From Melieria omissa (Eukaryota > Arthropoda > Insecta > Diptera > Ulidiidae), in the NCBI GenBank assembly GCA_963971225.1, contig OZ020267.1:114772936-114836935 (forward strand): a stretch of 64,000 nt of DNA, given 5' to 3'. Positions 36,301 through 48,300 of this stretch are shown here, piece after piece; positions within the stretch are counted from its first letter, which is position 1; every line of letters starts with the position of its first letter. Under the pieces are notes generated by a model, which did not search any database, had not been told where the DNA came from, and saw only the letters and a list, made by a program, of their open reading frames with translations. A program made the position numbers and the translations under genes.

Positions 36301-39300
36301 TACTGAAATTTTACATACTTGCGGATAACCTAGAAAGGTGAAACTTCATGACAACTCTCAAAATGGTATTATGTTTTTATTTTCGAGTGTTTGATTCCAT
36401 TTAGTTGCTGGGGAACCCGGATAACCCAACACATTTTTTATGGAGTTTCATCGATTTCTTAGATATTTCTTGTAAGTAAAACTTTCTAAAGCAAATAATT
36501 TCTAATAGAACAATTTTATCAACCAAAAATGGCAGCCGCTTTATTTGTTTGGGGTCGTAAAGGTCGGCTAGCATCGTTATCGAAAACTTTAAAACGTAAA
36601 AATTTTTTGAACCTGTTGAAAGACAACTTTAAAACTTAACAAAAACGGTCAAATGTCTTACAGAGCAAACAAAAAGTGAGAATTTTCGTACAATTTGTAC
36701 TGGGGTACCCCATCACATGGATAAGAGTGTTCTTTTTCAGCACACACACTAGGGTTAACCCATTAGCGCCCAATTTCGTACAATTTGTACTGGGGTACCC
36801 CATCACATGGATAAGAGTGTTCTTTTTCAGCACACACACTAGGGTTAACCCATTAGCGCCCAATGTTCCCATTTGGGAACACTTACTTAAACGAGCTTAT
36901 TATTCAAAGGCAACAATATATCGAGATTTTGATAAAATTTCGAATGCGAATCGAACATCGTGGGATGAATGTGCATTGCTTCGTTGAATTTCACAATATT
37001 CCGCTGTGTCCAATGATCCCATTTGGAGCAATATTAAAACGAAAACAAAAAATATTTTTTTTACGTGTTTACATTCGAACTTGTGGTTGTATAAAAATTC
37101 AGGCCATTTCTTTCAGAAAATTAGCTCGAAAGTCGAAACAAAAAATTGCGCACTAATGGGTTAAAGTGTAAGAACAAAGATTTTTCTCCAAAAATTTAAT
37201 CGTATTGATTGGAAGTTTTTGACCTAGAAAGGAGTATTTTCCATAAAGAGGGTCTGTCGCGTCGAACATAAGTCCAGCCACACTAATTAAATGTGATTTT
37301 GACTTGTCACTTTTAAAAATCCCCTTGAAAGTAATCAAAATTTCCTCCAAAAAGAATCGTATTCATTGAGAAATTTCTCCCAGTAAAGTAGGTTTATCCA
37401 TAGATGGGGTTTGACGGGTCCAACTTTGTAATGCTATTGAGCGTTTCACTATTCCTGTAAATATATTCAATTCAAATTCAATGACAACGTACCTGTATGG
37501 ATGTAGGTGTGTTTTTTCATGTCGCTCTTCTGGTGAAATCGTTTGCCACAATAGCTGCACGGATATGGCCGGGTATCACTGTGTATTAGCAGGTGTGTTG
37601 AGAGGGTGCTGGAGCGCTTGAAACGTTTGCCACATTGTTTGCACTCGAACACTTTCTCCACGTTGTGTACGGCTCTGAAAGTGAGACAAACACTGAAGCG
37701 ACTTAGGACAATTACATATTAAATGGATAATCCTGCTTTTGTCCTCGGCCGCGGAGACCGCAACATGCAAATCCCCTCGTTAGTTTCATTAAAGAGAGTG
37801 GCTTTTTAACCCACGAGCTAAATACCACCGCTCTACCCGACCGTCGGCCATGTGCTCATTTAAAATTGCCCGAATAACGGTTGGCGGATACCACATACCT
37901 GTGCTGGCTCAGGCTGACCTCATGGCCGAAAGTCTTGTTGCACAATTCGCAGGCGTAGGGCTTCTTGCCGTGGTGCGTGCGCCGCGAGTGGACTTCGAGG
38001 CCGTGCGGCGTGGAGAACATCTTCTCGCACTTCATGCACGAGTAAAGGTCACTGAATTGCGGTAGTCCCGGCCACTTGGCCATGTGATGGAAGTGCAGGT
38101 GCGGCGGATGCGGCAGTCCGAGATGGGAATTCGGCGGCAGACCGCCAGGCTCGCCGCCTGCGCCCGTCTGGCCGTTTTGCAGCGGCACCATTAGATTACG
38201 TATTCGGAAGAGCTCTTCCTGCGAGGCGGGGTGGTAGCTGTGCGGCACGTGAAAAACAGAATGCAATGTGTGCAATTAAATATTTTGCCTCATTTAATTA
38301 AGTTTTGGCGGTTTTCATGGCCGTCTGCTTGCTCAAGTGTGTTGCACATGCTGCGAGCAGGCGCGCGCTTGGTGCACAGTGTTTGCAAGTTCTCTGCCTG
38401 CTGCTGCACAAGTACGCACCTGATAGCGATGGACAATTGAGCCACTTACCTAGAGGCCAGGCCAGATTGCTGGCCCTGATGGAATGCGAACGCGGCGAAG
38501 AGCGGGAATGCGGGCGACAGTAGCGGCCGCTGAAAGATGGGCGGCTCGTAGCAGCTGGAGTAGCCGTTGCGGAATGCCTCGAACGCGTTGGTGAAGGGCA
38601 GAGCGGTAGGCGACTTTTGCGCCGCGCGCTGCGGTTCGTCGCGTCGCAGAAGCGCCGACACCGAGAACATTTCAGACTTTTTAGGACTCGAACTAATTAG
38701 CAGTTCCGAGGTGGAAGGCGGCGAACTGATGGGGCTGGAGCGGGTGTGCGAGGGTGGAGGTGGTGAGTCCACTTCGAGCTCAACGGAACTGGAGCGTGAG
38801 CGCGACTGCAGTGAACGGCGGCAATTGCTGTCATCGTCCAGATCGATCTGCGAGGAGGTGCGGGAATGGCTGCGCGAACGCGACTGTATGTCGCGAACGA
38901 ATTGCCGCTCCTCGCTCGGTTGCAGTTTCCACTGCAGAATTTGATTTTTGCTCAATATGCAAATGGAATTGTTATTGTCCTCCTCGTGTTTGGCTATGGC
39001 GGGCAGAGATAGCGGCTGATTTGAGCTGGCGATCGAAGACGGCACGGGGAGGTGTTCCGACTTTACCAATCGGCTAATGCTGAAGGCGAGCTCGTCTGAG
39101 AAAGAGAGGGAGGAAAAAAGAATTTGTAAGAACTATTTTAGGATAGGAGGAAGAGATCGAAGGAAAGTTATGGTAGTGGGTTGAAATTAAAATCAACAAC
39201 AGGTGTTCTGGAATTTACTTGAGGGACTAAAATGACTAACAAATATACAAAGTCCGGTGATTGTTGGGTTGTGTAAATGTATAAAGAGTTCAGATCTACT

Positions 39301-42300
39301 TTACCCACTTTCAATAAATTGCAACTTCTAGCTCTGACAAATTTATATAGAATCCGTGAAAATCACCACATCAAAGGAAAGGGTTATCGTATCGAAAAGC
39401 AAATATGTTCGCTTTGCGCAATAATAACATGACACCCATAAAACGCCCCCAATAGCAACACCATAAATCACCAACGGCTGCATCCCCTGATCAAACACGG
39501 CGCGCCCACCTGTATCGCTGGCCATGTCTCTGACTGCATCGAATTTCCGACATAATTATTTTCGTATTGAATCACATAATCCACCTTACATGACCATTAA
39601 TTCACCCTAATCAACCGCCTTCAACGAATCAACGAATCATCATTATCAACGCCGCAGCCGTCGTCCTTGTCGTTCCAGCCGCCCGTCCGGCTGCCACCCA
39701 GCACAACCCAGAGAAAATAATAATAATACGCGTTTAAATAGAACATCTGTTCTTCCACACCCGGATAAATGGAGCATGACGAAACACAAAATACACAACA
39801 AAAGCACCCAATACACAAACTCGCCTTCGCATTTACATTCATAGTGACATCGATACAACGACACGTTGACGTCGAGCTGCACGTCGCAAAAGGGTAGAAA
39901 ATCTGCGCGCCGACTCGTCCTGCGCTCGAAAGCGCCGCACATAGCCGGAAAATGCGAATCGAATGAGCGAATGCGCGTTGCAGAAATTTGTAATTTGACA
40001 AAAAACTAATTCACCACGCTTACAACAATACAATAAAATCAAATTGAAAGGCAACAACAACACACAGCGCACAAAGGCTGTAGTGGCGTTCGAACTTGCT
40101 CGGTGGATGCTGGCGAATGTCGGGTTTGGTGTTTGAGAGTAGAGGAAAATGCGAAGAAAGAGCTGAGGTTGTAAATATTGTACAGGTTGTACAGGGCTTG
40201 AGTCCATCTGCAAGTAAGACTAGTTTCTGACTATTTTTGAACGTGTTATCACAGAAAATGCTGAAACCTGATCTCTCCTTGCAATTGTGTGTCTGCTACA
40301 GCCTGAAAAACCCTGAACCTTGATCTTCACATTGACATGGAGCCATAAGGCAGGTTCTCACCTTGTGGGAAAAAAACCACGATTTTTTTTTTGCCTTATC
40401 GTGTAAATATATGTTTCAAAAATGTGCTCCAGAAATTTCAGATCAAAATCTGAAAAATTACAAAAGTTACAGGCCGTTACATAGAGCAGTGTCGACCACC
40501 GGCCAAGCGCGCTTTAAACTTTAAACGCGTTTTTCTCAGAACCACATTTTCGGACCTTACGGAAGTGATTGAAGGCGCTGGAATGAACCAATCGTCACCA
40601 AATGTTCCTTAGGGTTTTTTCTAACAAACGAACCACGATCAGCCAAAAATATTGAAAATTGTTTATTTAAAAAAATAATTAGTGAACAAAAAAATGCGAC
40701 AATCGTAATTTTTTTTTTCAAAACCTCATAACTTTTGTAATTTTGATTTTTTTTTCATGATCTTGGTTCATTCAATAGATAATACGGTACACATTAAGAA
40801 TGTGTTCGATTTTTGTGTTTCAGATCACGGGTTTTGACGGAATCACTTCCGGTAGCGGGACAACTCCTCGCTGACATGCCGCCACTACCGGACGACCCCT
40901 CCCCCCCTTTTTTGATTCATTCAATTTGAAAAATTGTATACTCTAAATAAATGTGTGTTCATATCCAGAAACAATTTTCAGCGTTGTATCTTTAACCGTT
41001 TTCTCAAAAAAAATTCCTGAAAAAAGTGCACTTTTTCGGATCCACAAGGTGAGAACCTGCCATAATGTATTTCTAGCATACGCGGCATTTTTCAATCCAA
41101 ACCTGATCAACTCTGTAATTTTATGTGTAAAAAGAAGTAGAAAGCAAATTGCACTCATATCTCCACGAGTGTCTGTGGGTCCATGTGAGTGTGTGTGTGT
41201 GATGTGCGGAAATTTGCAACTGCCTTGCACAAGTACTCGTAATTACACCCTATTTCCCCGCTTGCCGTATAATTACGAAGGCGGAGTGGAATTCGGTCTG
41301 CTCGGCAACTGGAACTCGGCTCGCACATTGTCTCGGGGGATGGCCGACGTGCGAGCGTCTCTAGATACAGTGTGGTGCATTCCCCTTTATAATTTAGCTG
41401 ATCATTTACACAAAATAAATCATTAGATTTTCCAGCATTCAGTAGGGTGCCATGGGCGCTATAATTAACCTAGAAATGTGTGTGCAGGTTTTGGCATAAG
41501 GCGAAATAGTCTGAGGATGCTGCTAAGATGGAAGACGTATTGAAAAATTCATTTGAATTCGGTTTCAATAAATATACATTGCAAAACTTGAAGCATATAT
41601 ATAAAAATATGCAAATATATAAAGTGTGACAGAACAATATGGAAATGCTTAACATTTCCATATCTACAGCGTAATGGGTTTTGGACGCAACTTTTAAGAG
41701 ATTTCGATTTGAAACCATCAACAATTCACACCAACAAATTATTTTGTTCATTTGAATGCATGAAAAATCTGTATTTTAATATATTTTTTAATGAAATAAT
41801 TTGTGGCAAATAAGCAAAAATAAAAACGCTTATTTGAGAAACAACAAACACAAACTTTTCTACTTATCGCCTACGAAGGACAATAATCACTTTAAATACT
41901 CGCTTACACTTGTAAGTGGAAGTTAGGCGCTGCTCGGATGCGCCAAAATAATTATAACACCTTTTTGTGTAAACACAGCGTTAAGTATGCTGGCGGTAAA
42001 AAGCGAATCGGGCCCACACGGAAGAAGGCAGTGCGGCGGGCGAAGGGAGGACATTTTTGAGCAAGTGCGTCGAGGTCGTTGCGTGCGCTGTCGCTTTGCT
42101 TCCGGGCGCGTAAACAGATGTCTGCAGTCAGGCTGGCTGCCGGAGTGCGGGATGCGGGAGAAAAAACCGGGCAGACTGTGTCTAATGCGTACAAATTTAT
42201 GAGTTGATGCCGCAGCGTTTTATAAGGGGCGGTTTGTTGTTGTTTCTGCAGTTGTCGCTGTCGCTGGATAACGGGAGTGCGGCAGGGGTTAGGCTGGCTG

Positions 42301-45300
42301 CGGCAGACAGACTGCCGTGTGCGGATGGTGGCACAGCCACAGAGGCTGCGTGCTGTTTTATTTACTTTGCCAGTTCACGCGCCAGCCCAAAGCACACCAC
42401 CACCCTCCGCGCACTCGTGATGATCAGCGTCGACGTGGTTGCGAGCAAGTTGAGCGTTTAACATTTGAATTTCGACAATTATTGCACAAGTGAATTTTCC
42501 AGTGCGGTCGACGGGTTGGTGCGCACGCGATTGTGTGAAGCGCAGGGTGGCAGCAGTAGCGGTGGCGGCGGCATCGGTGTCGGCGCTGGTGTTAAGCCCA
42601 TAATTGTAATCTGTTGGACTCAACGAACGCTACGGGGGGCAGTGTGTAGGGCAAAGAGTTGTGGATATTTGATTTGAGTTTTTCTGCGCTCACTTAAGTG
42701 GACTGGAATTTCGAGTAGAAAGTCAGCAGCAGAATTTTACGCAGGTCAACTATAGTAACCAGGCAGTGTTAAACGGTCAGGTCTGGGCCAAAATCAATAA
42801 TAATCAATGGAGGAAACTGGTGGCAGAGGCTAAAATCCCCAAAGAATTGCGAAGCGCAAAAGACAGGGAAGACATAAATATAAAGCAAAGAGAAAAAAGG
42901 AACTAGAAGAAAACGGTGAGGGCAAAATAAACACTTATGTCTTATGTTGTTAAAGTTTTTATATATTTTTCTATATTATTTTGGCTTGTATTTCTATTAA
43001 ATTGAACCCATACTTTGGCCGAGGACCTTCTTATTTCAATTAGTTGGTTAAAAAAAAATGTACTTTTAAGATTGTTTAAAAATGGTAAATAGATTTTGGT
43101 AGATTCCAAAAAAGTCAAGTATAAAATTTTTTCAGAGCTCTTATGTGCCAAAACCACGTTTGTTTATATATGGGTTTCCAACAAGAGGTGTTATTTTGAA
43201 TCACCCGGTATTTCGGTAGCTGCCACCTTTGAAGCTTTTATTCTTTGACATTTGACAAGTAGAAACTACGCCATTACTAAAAATGGAACAATACACGCTG
43301 CAACAACGCATTGAAATTATTAAAATTCACTACAAAATGGTGAAAATCTTGCAGTCACAGTTCGCAAAACAAAAGCATTTTTGGGTCGTCGTGAAGCACC
43401 TTGTCGGACCGCAATACAGAAATTGGTGGAAAAATTCGAGCTGTTGGGACAAGTTAGTGATGTGAAGAAGGTGTGAAGATGTGAAGGTGCGGTTTATGGT
43501 CCGGCGGGGTCATTAGACCTTACTTTTTCGAAAATGAGGTTGGATCAACAGTTACGGTGAATGGATTGCGCCATCGAGAGATGATTAATGATTTTTTATG
43601 GTCGGAGTTGGATGGTATTGATCTGGACAACGTTTACTTTCAACAAGACGGCGCTACGTGCCACACAAGCAACGAAACCATTGCTCTTTTACGGGAAAAG
43701 TTTCCGGACCGTGTTATGTCTGGAAGAGGTGATCATAATTGGCCACCGAGATCTTGTGATTTAACACCTTGCGACTTCTTCCTTTGGGGCCAGGTGAAAG
43801 ATAAGGTGTACGCCAACAGCCCAGCGTCGATTCAAGACCTCAAAGATAGAATTCGTGAGGCTATCGAGGACATAGGGCAGCCACTTTGCGATTTGGTTAT
43901 GGAAAATTTCATGAAAAGGATATGGTCCTGCAAGCGTGGTCGTGGTGGCCATTTGGCTGATGTTGTTTTTCATTATTAACGGCATACCTTCCTCTTTATT
44001 ATGAAATAAACATCCGATCATTGATCTTAAAAAATGGCATTTTTCTTTGAATATCAAAATAACACCTCTTGTTGGAAAACCCTGTACTTGTTGTTATTTC
44101 TAAAAATCTCATTTCATTGGGATCTGTAGAAAAGTTGCATTACTTGTAACTAGAATCCAAACCATTCGTCTACTAAAACTTGCTTTGGTAAAGACTTGTT
44201 AGACGAAACGTTTTAAAATTTTGTTAATCAATCACTTCTTATCAACCACGAAATACGTGTCAATTTAACTTATGTAGAGTCGTTGGTAGAGTTATGAATT
44301 TATGAAATCACCGACCAAGTTTCAACAAAACCGTTCATCATAGAATGTGATTTTACTATTGTATTATAAATAATAAAAATTTAATAATTGTTTTCCCGAC
44401 ACATTAAATTTGAAACATATTCTTTCCTGTTGAATTTGATATCATAAAGTGTACTTGCCCTTTACATGTATTCATATTCCTTCAGTCATTTCGCCATGGT
44501 TTACTGCTTTACCGAAATCAACAACCTCACCAACCAAACAACCAACAAGAAGAACACGAGAACAATAAAAATAATAAAAACGAAATTCAACTTTGTACTC
44601 ACACATTTTACGATACCAACACAATGTCCAACTACAATTTCGATAAAAAGCCGAGACCATAAAATTTCAGTGTGCTTTTCTGCAATGTGTAGAAAATCAC
44701 GAAATTTTTAAGCAAATAAAGGAGCTTCTACCGTAAATACGAGGCACGAAGGTGCCGTCATAAAATCGCAAATAGCCGTACAACTATATATAAATATATC
44801 TATATATATGGGTATGTATGTGTGTGTGACTACGAGTATATGCTTTATGGGCAGTTGACGTTCACGTTTTAGCCACACAGATTTGGCATGTACACCACTG
44901 GACAGGTGACAGTGAGACGCGCGCTATTCGCACTTGCGAATCGTGCTTAGAGTACTGGACGCCCGGCGATCGCGGCAAGAACGTGCTGCGTGCCACGAGA
45001 GCACCGATTGAGCGCTCAATTAGGTGTCGATCGAGTATCAGTATAAGTCTAAAGTTTAGATAGTCTTCTGATTTATTGCCGGCGATAAGGTGTGTTGGAG
45101 CGGAGCTCATTCGCGCCGGACGCACTGCTGCAACGGCTGAGTGGCAGTGATACTGTTCCGTAAATACTGCGTCGCCTGCACTATGTATGTGGCGGAGTTG
45201 GTTGTTGAGTTGGGGATTTGGCATTTGACAGGCCCCGCAATCGGGCAAAGTGAGTTCGAGCTGAGCCCATCAAAGGAGGCCGACATTTGGATTGCTTGTT

Positions 45301-48300
45301 AACTTTACGATTGTTTGTTGTTGGCGATATTAGCCATTAACCGTAAGCCCGTGGAATTACATTTGAAAATGTTTGCAAATACTGCACTCGATCGGCCTGT
45401 GCACTTGTGCAGCCCTAGGAGTCCGAGTACGCGGATGTCTGACAGTCTAATTATCACAAGTACGTGGGGGCAGTGGCCCAGCTGTTTAGTTAAGGAGAGA
45501 GTTTTTTAGCTCTCCGAAGAGGGCGATAACATTATGCCGATGCAAACTGACTCATTGATTGTCAGAAAAGAGAGAGAAGATTAGACCTGATTCCAGTATA
45601 AATAAATGGTGACCATTGATTTAAATTTTTGGAATTAGGTTCAGAGGCTAATGCTGTTATTTTGAATGTATGTGGCAAATTAAATCATTTAAAACATTAG
45701 ATATATTATTATTCTAAACGTGTAATTACTAACAGATTAAACGCTTAATTGCAGTAAGCTCTTAATTTTTAGAGTATAACAATTGTAGCATCGTTCAAAA
45801 TCTTCATCTTTGCCCACATACCACACTTGATTGGACTATTAAGCTTTATGCCAACCATTTATCGAACCAAATTGGTGTTTTCCCAAGAAATTGTGGCTTT
45901 ATTTAATCATAGTCAGCGGTAACTTAAAAGAAATTAGCGTATATTTGACGTAAACGCATGAATACAGGTTATATAGGGTTTTCCAACAAGAGGTGTTATT
46001 GTGAATCACCCGGTATTTCGGTAGCTGCCGCTTTTCAAGGTTTTATTCTTTGACATTTGACAAGTAGAAACTACACCATTACTAAAAATGGAACGATACA
46101 CGCTCCAACAACGCATTGAAATTATTAAAATTCACTACAAAAATGGTGAAAATCTTGCAGTCACAGTTCGCAAAACTAAAGCATTTTTGGGTCGTCGTGA
46201 AGCACCTTGTCGGACCGCAATATAGAAATTGGTTGAAAAATTCGAGCTGTTGGGACAAGTTAGTGATGTGAAGAATAAAACCCGTGCACGTCGCTCAAGA
46301 TCAACTGAGAATATTGCCGCTGTAGCCCAAAGTGTTGAAGAAAACCCAGGTTTGTCGATTCCTCGTCGTTCTTTGGAATTGGGCATTCCAAAAACGTTAT
46401 TACTTCTACTTCGTGAGGCTATCGAGGACATAGGGCAGCCACTTTGCGATTTGGTTATGGAAAATTTCATGAAAAGGATATGGTCCTGTAAGCGTGGTCG
46501 TGGTGGCCATTTGGCTGATGTTGTTTTTCATTATTAACGGCATACCTTCCTCTTTATTATGAAATAAACATCCAATCATTTATCTTAAAAAATGGAATTT
46601 TTCTTTGAATACCAAAATAACACCTCTTGTTGGAAAACCCCATATGTACCTAGGAGTTTGTGGGAATAAGTGTTTAGGGCATTTGTACTGGATTTTTCCA
46701 AAAAATTGTTCTTGATTGAATAGAATTAGATGAACTAGTTTAACTGGATGACCAAGATCAAGATTCCGGATTCGCAAAATACTAAAATTATATACATACA
46801 TGGGACTATGGGAATTAGAGGTTAGCGAGTTAGAGTCTCGTGGGTTCGAATATATACCATTAAAAAAGAGTACTAAATAAAAGTACTACATCTCTACCAA
46901 AAATATCGAATTATTCTTCAGATAAGACTTTTAGTTGATAGCATACTAGGAGTTAGGAGACAGGAAATCCAATTTTCAGCAACCTAAAATGTTCCCAGAG
47001 ACAAATCTAATACTTTATACAGTTTCGTTCTCTTTCCCTCTAGTCCGTCGAACACAAAATATTCATCATGCATACCGTTGAATGCATTAAACTTTTATTT
47101 GTGTTTGAACATTTTTTTATATGCAGTCACTTTCTTTGTGGTGAAAAACAGCCAATTGGTACCTTAACCCATTGAGTCAATACGGGCAATCCAAGCGTAT
47201 GTTGTGCGCACTTTATGGCTGCCAAATATTGGCATTAGATATGAGCAGAGAGTTTCTGGCAACCAAGTGTGGAAATGCATATTGGAGTATAGTCATAAAT
47301 CAATCCATGTTGCACACATCAACAGCACCGCGCACCGCACACCGAACGCCGATGACTATCCAACTCACAATGCCGCCCGCTGCTCACGGACTCGCGTTTA
47401 TTTACAATATTTGAACGCTGACGGTTACAGCGAGAGTGACAGTTGGACAATGCAGACGCTGACAGTCGTTAGACCCGGCTGCGATACGCGCCCGATCGAG
47501 CTCAAATCCAGCCAGATATATACAAGTATATACAAGTAGGTGCCGGCCGGCTGGCTGCTTGACGACTGCCTGGTGCTGCCTATGCACAGCGCGACGGTGT
47601 ATATCATCATTGTCGTAATTGCGCGGAGAGGATAATAAAAATTTATAAATATGGCCCAGATTTTCGAATCCACACTTTGCTGTAGTAGAAATACATACGT
47701 ATTGGTTGCTGTTTTGGGCTGCTCTACTTCCCGCCCTGCGCAGCTCTTGGCAACGTCAACGGCAGCGTCATCGTCAGCGCAATCGCTTTTTCTATTTCTC
47801 GCTCGGTTAAAGTTGTGTAATTTTATTTATATTTTGTTTGCTAGTTGCCTCAAGTTGACTTGATATCATTGCGTTTCCTCTGCTTATTCATTCTCCGTGT
47901 TTCGGCAGCGCGGCTCGTTGGCCATTGCAGCGTAATTTACGATCGCAATCGACAGTCGTCGCGAACAAATAAATTTTCCAGATACTGAATATTACGATGC
48001 GATTATTATTAATTGGAATTGTTATTAATTGAGTGGTGTGATTTAAATTGTGTTTTTAAATTCTTGCCGGACTACGGCGCACAGAAGTTAAACAGAACGG
48101 CTGCAAAGTGTCAGCATGGGGCGCGGAGTCCACCGCTCCAACCGCTCGCTCCCGTTATTTATGAGTAATAACGCACGAGCGTAAATTGCTGTGTTTGATT
48201 AGGTCGCCGTGTCGTGATAACAAGTCAGACCGCCGAAGCGGCACAACGACGAAAATTGAAGTACGCAAAGCGAGCGCCAATCTTCTTCGCAAATCACATC

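Larger units (their letters stand above)
30342..37492 (-). other. Intron 4 of the sens-2-like gene (7.15 kb)
   Basis: It runs from GTACGT at its 5' end to TTTGCAG. It contains a GC-rich zone (about 32340-32830 and 34450-35280), a G-run of about 14 near 32262, a tRNA-SINE, a short TTAA MITE and two adjoining TTAA MITEs with a tandem duplication. Outside these I see no gene. Long minus-strand open frames such as 35045-35791 are low-complexity CA/TG sequence without domains. Confidence 0.6.

Noticed and set aside
38567..38944. Plus-strand frames opposite sens-2 exon 2
   Set aside because: Shadows of Ser/Arg-rich coding sequence; the minus-strand frame has splice sites and continuity with the zinc fingers.
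46229..46537. 102-codon frame as a possible domesticated transposase
   Set aside because: It is an accidental fusion left by an internal deletion inside an element that still has its terminal repeats.
46801..46880. tRNA-like string with GGGTTCGAAT
   Set aside because: Only a B-box-like motif is visible; no A box, body match or duplication was found.
47163..47185. TTAACCCATTGAGTCAA resembling a piggyBac-type end
   Set aside because: No inverted partner with TTAA was found nearby.
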